From contig JAJPGT010000087.1 in NCBI GenBank assembly GCA_021325655.1, forward strand, positions 34,226-98,225: a stretch of 64,000 bases of DNA, in the 5' to 3' direction. The notes under the pieces are model-generated. The model saw only the letters and a program-made list of their open reading frames with translations. It ran no database searches and had not been told where the DNA came from. The first letter of the stretch is position 1. Each line of letters begins with the position of its first letter. The DNA comes from Pseudomonadota bacterium (GTDB lineage Bacteria > Chloroflexota > UBA6077 > JAJPGT01). Shown here piece after piece: positions 1-7,905 of this stretch. The position numbers were made by a program, and so were the translations under genes.

Positions 1-694
1 TCATCGCCGGGAAGGCTAGCCGCCAGACGCGCACGTCGCGTAGGGCCGCCCAGAGTCCACGCAAGTCCAGCCCGCGCCCCCCGTGCGCCGAGGACGGTGG
101 GACGGGCAGTGCCAGCATCAGGGCGGCGAGCGGGAGCAGCGGCAGGGCGGCGAGCAGGGAGACCGTGCGCCAGGGGAGGAGCTGCAGCAGCCAGGGCAGC
201 CCGGCCAGCGCCGCGACCCCGCCGACGCTGCCGGAAGCGACCATGATCCCGACCGAGCGGCTGTAGGCGCGCGGCGCGAGCTTCAGGCACAGGCTGAGGC
301 TGGGCACCCAGAACATGCTCGCCCCGGCGGCCACCAGGGCCCGGGCGGCCACGGCCGATCCGAACGTGGGAGCCAGCGCGAACGCCGCGCCGGCCAGGGC
401 GAGGAAGAGGCAGGAGCCCACGAGCAGCCGGCGCAGCCCGCCCCGGTCGGCGATCAGCCCGGACGGGATCTGCATCAGCCCGTAGATCGGGAAGTACACC
501 GAGGCGAGCAGCCCCGCCCGGTCGGCGGTGATCCCGAAGTCCCGCAGGATCGGCGAGGCGCCGATCAGCGCTGGCAGGAGCTGGCGGTGGACCTGCACCG
601 CCACCCAGAGCCCGCCCAGCACCCACAGCGCCCGCGCCAGCGCCGCCTCCGCTTGCTCCTCGCGCACCGTGGCCAGTTCGCTCGCTCCCGCCAT
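1..694 (-). CDS. MFS transporter, N-terminal part (runs off the window)
   Basis: Reading the minus strand from an ATG at 694 gives about 231 open codons to the window edge. After a short cytoplasmic start there are about six hydrophobic segments. The loop after the second segment reads GLIADRGGLRRLLVG, which fits the MFS A-motif (G-x-L-x-D-R-x-G-x-R-R), and an earlier stretch QIPSGLIADR is typical of the major facilitator superfamily. A GAGGGG-like ribosome site lies just upstream of 694. The role would be proton-coupled export or import of a small solute. The substrate cannot be told from half a protein. The next gene upstream, the cupin at 761, is on the same strand. Confidence 0.8.
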   Translation of the reverse strand, partial: MAGASELATVREEQAEAALARALWVLGGLWVAVQVHRQLLPALIGASPILRDFGITADRAGLLASVYFPIYGLMQIPSGLIADRGGLRRLLVGSCLFLALAGAAFALAPTFGSAVAARALVAAGASMFWVPSLSLCLKLAPRAYSRSVGIMVASGSVGGVAALAGLPWLLQLLPWRTVSLLAALPLLPLAALMLALPVPPSSAHGGRGLDLRGLWAALRDVRVWRLAFPAM

Positions 695-760
695 GCCCCC
701 TCGCAGCTCAATGGTACCGGGCGGAAGCGAAGCGGCGGGCTGAGGCGCGGCGGACGCTGC

Positions 761-1168
761 CTACTGCTGGGGGACGGCTGGCCCCGAGTGCTCGTCGTAG
801 TCGTGCCGGGGGACGTCCCAGCGCGTCTGGCCAGCCTTGCGAATGGAGATGTGGCAGGCCGAGTTGCCGGGAGCCGCCCCGTGCCAGTGCCACTCGCCGG
901 CCGGAATGAAGGCATACTCGCCGGGCTGCAGCGTCCGGCGCTGGTCCCGCTGCGCCACGAAACAGGTGCCGTCGACCACGGCAAGCACCTGGTCCGTATC
1001 GTGGACGTGCGGCAGCGTCCGAGCGCCATCCGCGAAAAACACCGCAGTCAGCGTGACCTCCTGGCTATCGCTGGCGCCGACCAGCTCCTGCATCCGAACG
1101 TTGCCCTGGAAATGCTGTGGAGATGTGGTTGGTCGCGCCTGCGATGGGTCGATCCGGCTGAACTTCAT
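761..1168 (-). CDS. Small cupin-domain protein
   Basis: A 135-residue single-domain cupin. The first cupin motif is seen around residues 53-75 (PHVHDTDQVLAVVDG) and the second around 83-98 (GEYAFIPAGEWHWHG), giving the His ligands of a usual metal site. A good ribosome site (GGGAGGAG) precedes the ATG. Such proteins bind a metal and a small polar ligand, acting as isomerases, dioxygenases or sensors, but the sequence does not reveal the substrate. It lies in a run of small minus-strand genes with gaps of 70-140 bases, so co-transcription is possible but unproved. Confidence 0.8.
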   Translation of the reverse strand: MKFSRIDPSQARPTTSPQHFQGNVRMQELVGASDSQEVTLTAVFFADGARTLPHVHDTDQVLAVVDGTCFVAQRDQRRTLQPGEYAFIPAGEWHWHGAAPGNSACHISIRKAGQTRWDVPRHDYDEHSGPAVPQQ

Positions 1169-1245
1169 GCTCCGCTCCTCCCGTGTGCAGATTCCAGCGT
1201 AGGTGTATCGGCGCCGCCCCGCGCTCAGCCAGCCGGCGGTGGCTC

Positions 1246-1449
1246 CTAGCGCCGGTTCGCCTCACGCATCGCCTGGATGATCCGCTCGGCGCGCCGGTCC
1301 GCGTAATAGTTGTTGACCACCAGCAGCGCGTGGACCACGCCCGGTACCCAGCCGAGCAGTGTCAGGACGATGCTGATCAGCGCCTGGATCGGCCGGCCGG
1401 TGAGCAGGACGGCCAGTGGTGGGAGCAGGAAGGCGAGCAGGAACAGCAT
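1246..1449 (-). CDS. Pmp3/YqaE-type small membrane protein
   Basis: A 67-residue protein made almost entirely of two membrane segments: MLFLLAFLLPPLAVLL at the N-terminus, then a Gly-Trp-Val-Pro-Gly turn region and a second helix ending in NNYYADRR. This is the UPF0057/Pmp3 pattern (stress-induced plasma-membrane proteolipid, linked to salt and cold tolerance). I place the start at the ATG at 1449 because GGAGG lies 8 bases upstream and family members start at this point. An in-frame ATG at 1488 adds 13 residues but lacks a ribosome site. It is slightly longer than the usual 52-60 residues because of a charged C-terminal tail. Confidence 0.8.
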   Translation of the reverse strand: MLFLLAFLLPPLAVLLTGRPIQALISIVLTLLGWVPGVVHALLVVNNYYADRRAERIIQAMREANRR

Positions 1450-1590
1450 CGCGGACGCCTCCGCGGCCCGAAGGGCCAGCCTCTCCATACAGCGTACCGC
1501 AGCGGCGCGACGCGCTGCCGCGTCGGGCAGGGGTCCGCCCTCCCCGCGCTCTCCGCCTGCGCGCCGCCCCCCGGCTCCACCCAGGTGGGG

Positions 1591-1992
1591 TTAGTCGATC
1601 GGCCGCCACATCTCGTAGGCGATCTCGCGGCTGATCTTGCCGTTGCGCAGCTCGAAGACATGCGCCAGGCGCAGGTGGACGCGCTGCCCGACAGGCAGGG
1701 GCAGGTAGCCCTCGCGGACCAGGGTAAAGCGCAGTTCGCTGTCGTCGAAGACCCGGTCCTCGGTGGCAAAGCGCTGCAGGTTCCGTAGCTCCACCCCCTC
1801 GATGCTGGAGAACAGGCGCCGGTAGTTGTCGGCCACCTCCTGCTTGCCCCGGAAGACGAGCCCCCGGGCCGGAGCCTCCCAGACGATGTCGTCGGTATAT
1901 AGCTCCAGGGCCGCTTCGACTTCGTTGGCCAGCTCACTGTGGAAATGGGCTTCCACCGCCGCCAGGTTTGCCGCGATGAGGTCCGCGTTCAT
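1591..1992 (-). CDS. SnoaL/NTF2-like protein
   Basis: A 133-residue protein with the alpha+beta cone pattern of the NTF2/SnoaL-like superfamily: an N-terminal helix (AAVEAHFHSELANEVEAAL), a YTDDIVWEAP strand, a helix near GKQEVADNYRRLF, and a C-terminal sheet ending in HVFELRNGKISREIAYEMWRP. Members are small-molecule isomerases, hydrolases or binding proteins. This sequence does not fix a substrate. GGAGGG lies upstream of the ATG. The nearest annotation is a nuclear transport factor 2 family protein of unknown function. Confidence 0.75.
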   Translation of the reverse strand: MNADLIAANLAAVEAHFHSELANEVEAALELYTDDIVWEAPARGLVFRGKQEVADNYRRLFSSIEGVELRNLQRFATEDRVFDDSELRFTLVREGYLPLPVGQRVHLRLAHVFELRNGKISREIAYEMWRPID

Positions 1993-2118
1993 CGTCTCCC
2001 TCCACGCCCATGCCTCGGACGGCGCGGCCCGGGGAGCGGGCTCGAGGGCAGGGCGCCGCGAGGGACAGGCTACTCGCTGCCGGCGAACCGGGCAAGAGGC
2101 GGTCGCGCGGGGGGCAGC

Positions 2119-2649
2119 TCACCCCCTGCTCGGCGCCTTGGCGGCGACCGCGGCGAGCGCCTCGCCGGTGAGTCGGTAGCTGAGCCACTCGCGCAGCCGC
2201 CGGGCGCCCTGGCGCTCGTAGAACTCAATCGATGGCGTGTTCCAGTCCAGCACCTGCCACTCCATCCGGCCGCACCCGCGCCGGACCGCTTCGGCGGCGC
2301 AGGCGCGAAAGAGTGCCGCGCCGGCCCCGCGCCCCCGGGATTCGGGCCGGACGAACAGGTCCTCCAGGTACAGGGTGGGGCGGGCGAGAAAGGTAGAGTA
2401 GGTTTCAAAGAACGCGGCGTAGCCGGCCGCCTCACCGTCGAGCTCGGCGAGCAACACCTCGAAGCGGGGCGGGTGCCGGGTCGCGTCCGCCACCAGCCGC
2501 TCCCGCGCCGCGGCGTCGGGTCGGGGCAGCCGCTCGTAGTCCGCCAGCGCGTCCACCAGGTCCAGGAAGATCGAGACCTCGCCCTCGCGCAGCGGCCGCA
2601 CCACCACGCCACTCGACACCGCGTCCGGCGCCTGTTCCGTCTGGCTCAC
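2119..2649 (-). CDS. GNAT N-acetyltransferase
   Basis: A 176-residue Gcn5-related acetyltransferase. Acetyl-CoA binding motif A is seen as YLEDLFVRPESRGRGAGAAL, with the R/Q-x-x-G-x-G/A element. A further strand (MEWQVLDWN) and the helix TPSIEFYERQGARR match motif B of diamine-type (SSAT-like) members. I prefer the GTG at 2649, which has AAGGAGG 8 bases upstream, over a TTG at 2679 without a site. The SSAT-like WxVLxWNxxxIxFYxxxGA pattern suggests an amine or amino-acid acceptor, but this is only inference. It diverges from the YhdH-type gene at 2781. Confidence 0.88.
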   Translation of the reverse strand: MSQTEQAPDAVSSGVVVRPLREGEVSIFLDLVDALADYERLPRPDAAARERLVADATRHPPRFEVLLAELDGEAAGYAAFFETYSTFLARPTLYLEDLFVRPESRGRGAGAALFRACAAEAVRRGCGRMEWQVLDWNTPSIEFYERQGARRLREWLSYRLTGEALAAVAAKAPSRG

Positions 2650-2780
2650 CCGGTTTGCCTCCTTCGGCTGTTTGGCCAACAGTTGTACACCAGGCGGGCC
2701 GGCGCCGCGTGGGCGCGGCTATCCTTACTCGTAGCGTGTCGATTCCGCGGCGCGCCGCGGTCCCTGCGAGGTGAGGCCCC

Positions 2781-3776
2781 ATGGACACGTTCCGCGCCCT
2801 GGTTGTGGACAAGAGCGGCGACGGCACCGCTCTCTCGGTGCAGCGCTGGCGACCCGAGCAGCTCATGCCGGGCGAGGTGACGATCCGCGTCGAGTACTCC
2901 TCGGTGAACTACAAGGATGCCCTGGCGACGCGGCCCGATGGCCGAGTGGCCCGCGTCTACCCACTCATTCCCGGGATCGACCTGGCCGGCATCGTGGTGG
3001 CGAGCGACGATCCCCGCTACCCCGTTGGGTCGCGGGTGCTCGCGCACGGCTACGAGCTGGGCGTGTCGCACCACGGCGGCTTCGCCGAGCTGGCGCGCGT
3101 CCCGAGCCGCTGGGTCGTCCCGCTGCCCGAGGGCCTGACCACCCGCGAGGCAATGGCGATCGGCACCGCCGGCTTCACCGCCGCCCTCTCGATCGAGCGT
3201 CTGGAGCACAACGGCCTGCGCCCTGGCGCCGGCCCGGTGCTGGTCACCGGCGCCTCGGGCGGCGTCGGCTCGATCGCGGTCGACCTGCTCGCCGCGCGAG
3301 GCTACCAGGTGATCGCCAGCACCGGCTCGCCGGAGGCACACGAGTACCTGCGGGCGCTGGGGGCCAGCGAGATCATCGACCGCGCCGAGCTGAGTGCGCC
3401 CAGCGACCGCCCGCTGGAGAAGATGCGCTGGGCCGGCGCGGTCGACGCCGTCGGCGGGAGCACTCTGGCGACAATCATCCGGACGCTCTCCTTCGGCGGC
3501 TGCGTCGCCGTCTCCGGCAACGTCGGCGGCGCGACGGTTTCCACCACGGTGTTCCCGTTTATCCTACGCGGGGTGAGCGTCCTCGGGATCGACTCCGCCA
3601 ACCTGCCGCTGGAGCCACGAGCGTCGCTCTGGCAGCGGCTGGCGACCGACCTGCGCCCACCGCACCTGGAAGAGGCCATCGCCCACGAGGTAACGCTGGA
3701 GCAGCTCCCCGAGACGCTGGCGCGGATCCATCAGGGCCAGGTGCGCGGCCGGGCGGTGGTGCGGCTGAGCGACTGA
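2781..3776 (+). CDS. YhdH/YhfP-type NADPH-dependent quinone/acrylyl-CoA reductase
   Basis: A 331-residue zinc-free MDR-superfamily enzyme. The N-terminal half carries the substrate domain with the SSVNYKDALATR motif typical of the YhdH/AcuI group. The Rossmann part has the GASGGVGSIAVDLLAARGY nucleotide-binding stretch at about residues 156-174 and the GTAGFTAALSI helix before it. The SxG-S/T-x-x-E motif after the second strand fits NADP(H). AcuI-type members reduce acryloyl-CoA to propionyl-CoA and related enones. The exact substrate here is not decided. The ATG has GAGGTGAGG upstream. No zinc ligands are seen, as expected for the group. Confidence 0.88.
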   Translation: MDTFRALVVDKSGDGTALSVQRWRPEQLMPGEVTIRVEYSSVNYKDALATRPDGRVARVYPLIPGIDLAGIVVASDDPRYPVGSRVLAHGYELGVSHHGGFAELARVPSRWVVPLPEGLTTREAMAIGTAGFTAALSIERLEHNGLRPGAGPVLVTGASGGVGSIAVDLLAARGYQVIASTGSPEAHEYLRALGASEIIDRAELSAPSDRPLEKMRWAGAVDAVGGSTLATIIRTLSFGGCVAVSGNVGGATVSTTVFPFILRGVSVLGIDSANLPLEPRASLWQRLATDLRPPHLEEAIAHEVTLEQLPETLARIHQGQVRGRAVVRLSD

Positions 3777-3785
3777 CCCCGAGCG

Positions 3786-4604
3786 CTACACCTCTTCCAG
3801 CGCCTCCGGGGCGGCGACCCCCTCCAGATCGCCGCAGAACTGCCGCAGCGCCGGGATGTCGCGCCGCAGCACCTCGGGGCCGAGCGCGAAGTCGCCGCTG
3901 TGGGCGATGATGTTCGCCCCGGCCCGAATCAGCTCCTGCTGCCGATCCAGGCTGTACCAGATATGGCTCCCGGCGCCCAGGCCGTGGGCACGCGCCGTCT
4001 GAATGATCTGGACGCACGCCTCGATGAAGCGGGGGTGGTGGTACTGCTCCGGCAGATCGAGCTGGATCGACAGATCGTTCGGGCCGATCAGCACCCCGTC
4101 CAGCCCCTCCACGCTGCACAGCTCATCCAGCCGCGCCAGCGCCGGGGTGGACTCGACGTTGATGATGACGCTGACCTGGCTATTGCGCTGGCGCAGGTAC
4201 TCGAGCGTCTCTGGAGCGCTGCTCGGCCGGCCGCGCAGCAGGTCTTGCAGCTTCTGCCCCTTCAGCGGGCGCCACTTGACCGCCCCGACCACCTGCCGCA
4301 CGATCTCCGGGTCCTCTACATACGGGACGATCACCCCCAGCGCGCCAGCATCCGCCGCCATGGTGGCCAGGTATGGCTCATGGGCGGGGATGCGGACAAT
4401 CGGGACGATGCCCGCTGCAGCGTAGGCCTGGCAGAGCCAGGCGGTCGACTCGCGGCCGAGCGGCGCGTGCTCGTTGTCGATGAACACCCAGTCCAGCCCC
4501 AGCCGCTTGACGCGTGAGAAGAAGGGCGCTGCCGCAGACGTGACCGCCGTGCCATACACTCGGCGCCCCGCGTGCAGCGCCTCCCGAAACTCCTGGCCGT
4601 TCAT
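3786..4604 (-). CDS. HpcH/HpaI-family class II aldolase
   Basis: A 272-residue TIM-barrel aldolase of the HpcH/HpaI (phosphoenolpyruvate-mutase-like) family. Visible marks are FIDNEHAPLG near residue 39 (the conserved D/E-H-x-P), VRIPAHEP, GALGVIVPYVEDPE, and GLDGVLIGPNDLS (the IGPxDLS loop). These enzymes split 2-oxo acids such as 4-hydroxy-2-oxoheptanedioate into pyruvate plus an aldehyde, using a divalent metal. An upstream extension in the same frame has no ribosome site; ATG 4604 is preceded by GAGCGAGAAAGG. Its end faces the end of the reductase at 3776 with 9 bases between. The SDR upstream on the same strand may share its transcript. Confidence 0.85.
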   Translation of the reverse strand: MNGQEFREALHAGRRVYGTAVTSAAAPFFSRVKRLGLDWVFIDNEHAPLGRESTAWLCQAYAAAGIVPIVRIPAHEPYLATMAADAGALGVIVPYVEDPEIVRQVVGAVKWRPLKGQKLQDLLRGRPSSAPETLEYLRQRNSQVSVIINVESTPALARLDELCSVEGLDGVLIGPNDLSIQLDLPEQYHHPRFIEACVQIIQTARAHGLGAGSHIWYSLDRQQELIRAGANIIAHSGDFALGPEVLRRDIPALRQFCGDLEGVAAPEALEEV

Positions 4605-4683
4605 ACCTTTCTCGCTCCTCGGCGTGACAGCAGAGGATAACGGAGCCGCGACCCCAGCGGCCTGCGGCAGCGCTAACGCGAGG

Positions 4684-5457
4684 CTAGAACTTCTTCCAGG
4701 CGACGTAGCCGCCGTCGGCGACGACCGCCGTGCCGTGGATGTACGAAGCCTGGTCCGAGGCGAGAAACAGCACCGTGGCGGCGATCTCCTCGGGCGTGCC
4801 GATGCGGTGCAGCGGATTGCCACCGCGGACGCTCTCCAGGAACTGCTCCCGCCCCTCCAGGTTCAGGTCCTTCATCGCCGCGGCCAGCATCGGGGTATCG
4901 ATCGTCCCTGGACAGACGGCGTTCACCCGCACCCCGCGTGGCCCGGCCTCGATAGAGAGCGTGCGGGTGAACCCGATGATCCCGGCCTTGGTGGCGGCGT
5001 AGACGGCGCAGTGGGGCAGGCCGATCAGCCCCTGGACGGACGAGGTGAGCACGATCGCCCCACCCCGCCCCTCCATCGCCCGCAGCGCGTACTTGGCGCA
5101 GAAGATCATCCCCGCCAGGTTGACCCCAAGCACCCGCTGAATGTCGGCGTCGCTCATCTCCACCAGCGGCTGGTAGTGGTCGATCCCCACGTTCGAGTGC
5201 ATCACGTCGAGCGCGCCCATCCACGCGACCGCCTGGGCAACCATCTCGCCCACCTGGGCGCCGCTGGCGACATCGACCGGCAGGAAGCGCGCCGTGCCGC
5301 CGGCTGCGGCGATCTGCGCCACCGTCTCCTCGCCCCCCACGGGATCGAGGTCCGCGACGGTGACCCGCGCGCCCTCGGCGGCAAACGCGCGCGCCGTAGC
5401 CCGGCCGATGCCCGAGGCGGCGCCGGTGACGATCACCCCCTTCCCCGCGAAGCGCAT
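4684..5457 (-). CDS. SDR-family NAD(P)-dependent oxidoreductase
   Basis: A classical short-chain dehydrogenase of 257 residues. The TGAASGIG cofactor motif is at about 11-18, Asp 37 after the second strand (TVADLDP) favours NAD(H), the family's N-N-A-G position reads HSNVG, and the catalytic Ser and YxxxK (YAATK) follow at about 139-157. The C-terminal part ends with the usual GTAVVADGGY stretch. AGGAAGGAGG precedes the ATG. A possible promoter lies upstream (TTTCCA, 16 bases, TATCCT at 5521-5548 on the minus strand). Position beside an HpaI-type aldolase suggests a role in sugar-acid or hydroxy-acid breakdown, which is inference. Confidence 0.9.
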   Translation of the reverse strand: MRFAGKGVIVTGAASGIGRATARAFAAEGARVTVADLDPVGGEETVAQIAAAGGTARFLPVDVASGAQVGEMVAQAVAWMGALDVMHSNVGIDHYQPLVEMSDADIQRVLGVNLAGMIFCAKYALRAMEGRGGAIVLTSSVQGLIGLPHCAVYAATKAGIIGFTRTLSIEAGPRGVRVNAVCPGTIDTPMLAAAMKDLNLEGREQFLESVRGGNPLHRIGTPEEIAATVLFLASDQASYIHGTAVVADGGYVAWKKF

Positions 5458-5574
5458 GGCATCCTCCTTCCTCTATGCGTGGCGCGGACGCGGCCCCGCC
5501 CCAGCGGCGTTGTCCTCCCCAGGATACACGCAGCGCGCCCGTTGGAAACCCGCTGCAACACCCTGACTTGCCGA

Positions 5575-5599
5575 GAGCGTAGCGCAAGGCGCTACGCTC
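5575..5599. promoter_or_regulatory. Perfect 11-bp inverted repeat in the gap before the antitoxin relic
   Basis: GAGCGTAGCGC at 5575-5585, a 3-base centre AAG, and GCGCTACGCTC at 5589-5599 form an exact palindrome. It lies between the divergent SDR (start 5457) and the broken antitoxin (start 5641). No T-run follows on either side, so a terminator is unlikely. A 3-base-centred repeat also sits in front of the intact toxin-antitoxin pair at 36679, so this may be the relic operator of a second copy, although the two sequences differ. Confidence 0.45.
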
Positions 5600-5640
5600 C
5601 GCTTCTGAGGTGAGAGCCGAGGGCAGCCAGAGAACGACGA

Positions 5641-5897
5641 ATGAAGCCGAAGGAGCCGATCCCGGAGTTCAAGAGCGGCGAGAAGAGGCGGCATTCTGGG
5701 ATACGCACGACTTCGCCGACTACTGGGACGAGTGGAAGCCCGTTCGGGTGCGCTTTGCCAAGAACCTGTCCGAGGGGATCACCATCCGCCTGGACCCCGA
5801 GACGCTCGGGATGCTCCGCCAGGCGGCCAGGAAGAAGGGCCTGGGCCCGACCACCCTGGCCCGCATGTGGATCCTGGAGCGCCTGCACGACTCGGGC
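5641..5897 (+). pseudogene. CopG-type antitoxin relic with a -1 frameshift
   Basis: From ATG 5641 the frame reads MKPKEPIPEFKSGE. One base backwards (near 5680-5686) it continues EEAAFWDTHDFADYWDEW and on to GPTTLARMWILERL. The joined sequence aligns without gaps to the intact antitoxin at 36991 (IPTFSSLEEEAEFWDTHD and GPTTLARMWILERL), so exactly one base appears lost. The intact protein stops soon after WILERL, but here the frame runs on without a stop to 6107, across the end of the convergent hydrolase gene. No toxin gene lies upstream. Both ends therefore look decayed, making this a relic of a second toxin-antitoxin locus. A programmed -1 shift is less likely, as no slippery heptamer is seen. 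Confidence 0.75.
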
Positions 5898-5941
5898 GCG
5901 TCGCTTCACCGGCGACGGAAGGGAGCGCTCGGGCTGCTGCT

Positions 5942-6928
5942 CTACTCACCTGGATCATCGAGCAGAAAGCGCCCGTCATCCAGCACGGGCTCGCCGTCCA
6001 GCTCCACCCGCGGGTGGCTGATGATCGCGTCCAAGTGGATCTTGGCGCGGACGGAGCCGCCGGCCAGGGTGGCGTTGGAGCCGGTGCTGACGTGGCCCCA
6101 GGCATAGATCCGCTCGCCCTCGAAGCTGGGATCGTCACCCAGCAGCGCCGCGCCCGGGTTGGTCCCCATGCCCCAGGCGGCGAAGTTGTAGGCGCCCGGA
6201 TCCTCCAGCGCGGCGAGCATCTGGCGGAGCCGGCGGGCCTCGGGGCCGCCGCGGAACTCCACCGCCCGGCCCTGGCGGAAGACGATGGTGACCGGGGCAG
6301 AGAGCCGGCCGAGCAGGGTGATGCTGCCGTCCACCACCGCCTCCCCCTCCACGGTGCCGGCGTTCGGGACGTGCAGGATCAGCCCCGGGGGAAAGAAGTC
6401 CAACTCGCCGGGCTGGGTACAGAAGCCGTCCGCGGCCAGCACCGGATGGCCCAGCTCGAAGCGGACGTCCGTCCCGAGCGCGGTGGTGAGGCGCGCGGTC
6501 CGGGCACGCTGGACCCGTGCCGCCAGCCGGTGGGTCAGGTCTGCCAGGGCATCCATGTCCACGCTCAACGTGCGCAGGAACGTCGCCTCGCTCACGCCCG
6601 GCATGGAGATCACCCGCGCTCCGGCGCGCTGCGCTTCCACCCGGGCCTGAGAATGGGTGAGCGAGCGGGTGGTGTGGAGCAGCAGCACGTCCGCAGCGCG
6701 CATCGCCGCGGCGACCGTGTCCGGCGGCTCGGTGGCCGGCCCCTCGCGTCCGGCGAAGACGATGGCCGCCGCCTCCGCCCCGGCGGCGCGCGCTGCGCCC
6801 AGCAGCGCCTCGGTGACGCTCTGGTCGCGGAGCGTGTCGGTCACCACCAGCACCCGCTCCCCCGGCTTGACCGCCAGGCAGCGATCGATCGCGACGCGGG
6901 CGCAGCGCGCCAGCTCAACGCTCTTCAT
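5942..6928 (-). CDS. M29-like aminopeptidase / NicX-related metalloenzyme
   Basis: A 328-residue protein matching the aminopeptidase T (peptidase M29) and 2,5-dihydroxypyridine dioxygenase (NicX) group. The N-terminal domain has the GERVLVVTDTL strand. The C-terminal half shows the metal-site stretches TVEGEAVVDGS, AWGMGTNPGAAL, YAWGHVSTGSNATLAGG and the late helix/strand with H of IISHPRVELDGE. In this family Glu, His and Asp from such stretches bind metal. It is shorter than typical M29 peptidases (about 400 residues), which fits the NicX-like branch, so peptidase activity is uncertain. GGAGGAG precedes the ATG. The SDR at 7772 lies 34 bases upstream on the same strand, suggesting one transcript. 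Confidence 0.75.
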   Translation of the reverse strand: MKSVELARCARVAIDRCLAVKPGERVLVVTDTLRDQSVTEALLGAARAAGAEAAAIVFAGREGPATEPPDTVAAAMRAADVLLLHTTRSLTHSQARVEAQRAGARVISMPGVSEATFLRTLSVDMDALADLTHRLAARVQRARTARLTTALGTDVRFELGHPVLAADGFCTQPGELDFFPPGLILHVPNAGTVEGEAVVDGSITLLGRLSAPVTIVFRQGRAVEFRGGPEARRLRQMLAALEDPGAYNFAAWGMGTNPGAALLGDDPSFEGERIYAWGHVSTGSNATLAGGSVRAKIHLDAIISHPRVELDGEPVLDDGRFLLDDPGE

Positions 6929-6962
6929 CTGCTCTATCTCCTCCGGGCCGCGCGTGGCGTCC

Positions 6963-7772
6963 CTACACCGCCAGGTAGCCTCCGTCGACCGGCAGCACCG
7001 CTCCGGTCACCATCGCCGCGCCCGGGGAGGCCAGGAACAGCGCCGCCGCGACGATGTCGATCGGCTTGCCCATTCGGCCGATCGGGATCTTGGAGACGAT
7101 GGTCGCCTCGTAGGTGGGGTCGTAGTCCAGCACCCGGCGCACCAGCGGGGTGTCGAAGGTGCAGGGCGCCAGGGCGTTGACCCGCACCCCGTGCCTGGCC
7201 CACTCGGCCGCCAGCGTCCTGGTCACCTGGATCACCCCGCCCTTGCTCGCACAGTAGGCGACGCTGAGGGGCAGCGCCGCCAGCCCGCCAATGGAGGCGA
7301 AGTTGATGATCGCCCCGCGCTGCCGGGCGATCATCTGCCGCCCAACGACCTGGCAGCAGAGGAAGGTGCCGGTCAGGTTGACGCCTAGCACCCGCTCCCA
7401 CTCCTCGTCGGTGAACGCCTCGGCCGGCTTGCGCAGGGTGATTCCGGCCGAATTGACCAGCACGTCCACCTGGCCGAAACGGAACAGCGTGGTGTTGAGC
7501 ATCTGCTCGACGCTCTCCCGCTGCCGGACGTCGACCACAGTAGCGATGCAGTCTCGCCCGCTCGGGTCGATCGCCTGCTGTGCCTCGGCCGCCGCCTCGG
7601 CGTTCACGTCTGCGATGGCGACCCGCGCCCCGGCCCCGGCCAGCCCTTCGGCGACCGCGCGGCCCAGCCCGCTCGCTCCCCCGGTCACGATCGCCACCTG
7701 TCCCGACAGGTCGAACAACCCCTGAACCGTTGCGCGCAGGGCCGCCCGAGAGTCCGCGCTCCCTGTGTCCAT
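6963..7772 (-). CDS. SDR-family oxidoreductase (glucose/gluconate-dehydrogenase-like)
   Basis: A 269-residue classical SDR. The cofactor motif TGGASGLG follows FDLSGQVAIV, the second strand ends in IADVNAE (Asp, suggesting NAD(H)), NSAG is present, Ser lies in FASIGG, and YCASKGG gives the YxxxK. The C-terminus has the TGAVLPVDGGY signature. The ATG at 7772 has GAGGGA upstream. A longer ATG at 7838 falls at the -10 element of a good promoter and is rejected. The FDLSGxxAxVTGGxxGLG start resembles gluconate 5-dehydrogenase-like SDRs. The gene precedes the M29-like hydrolase on the same strand. Confidence 0.9.
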   Translation of the reverse strand: MDTGSADSRAALRATVQGLFDLSGQVAIVTGGASGLGRAVAEGLAGAGARVAIADVNAEAAAEAQQAIDPSGRDCIATVVDVRQRESVEQMLNTTLFRFGQVDVLVNSAGITLRKPAEAFTDEEWERVLGVNLTGTFLCCQVVGRQMIARQRGAIINFASIGGLAALPLSVAYCASKGGVIQVTRTLAAEWARHGVRVNALAPCTFDTPLVRRVLDYDPTYEATIVSKIPIGRMGKPIDIVAAALFLASPGAAMVTGAVLPVDGGYLAV

Positions 7773-7833
7773 ACTCGTTCCCTCGCCAGAACCGCCTCTG
7801 CCAGCGGACGGCCCGCGGCCGCCCGCGCCGCAT

Positions 7834-7862
7834 AGCATAGGACGATCCTTCCGCTTGCACAA
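7834..7862 (-). promoter_or_regulatory. Sigma-70-type promoter for the SDR at 7772
   Basis: Read on the minus strand: TTGTGC (7857-7862), a 17-base spacer, TATGCT (7834-7839). Transcription would begin near 7827, giving a leader of about 55 bases to ATG 7772. The -35 box lies just beside the plus-strand promoter for the MBL hydrolase, so the two genes diverge from a compact control region of fewer than 100 bases. Confidence 0.6.
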
Positions 7863-7866
7863 CCGC

Positions 7867-7895
7867 TTGACCAGTCTAGAAGCGGAGCGTATGAT
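7867..7895 (+). promoter_or_regulatory. Strong sigma-70-type promoter giving an almost leaderless mRNA
   Basis: TTGACC (7867-7872), a 17-base spacer and TATGAT (7890-7895). The -10 box contains the ATG at 7891, so that ATG cannot be the start on this transcript. The start point would fall near 7902-7904, next to ATG 7906. This sets the start of the hydrolase and predicts a leaderless or nearly leaderless message. Confidence 0.65.
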
Positions 7896-7905
7896 CGGCG
7901 TCGCC

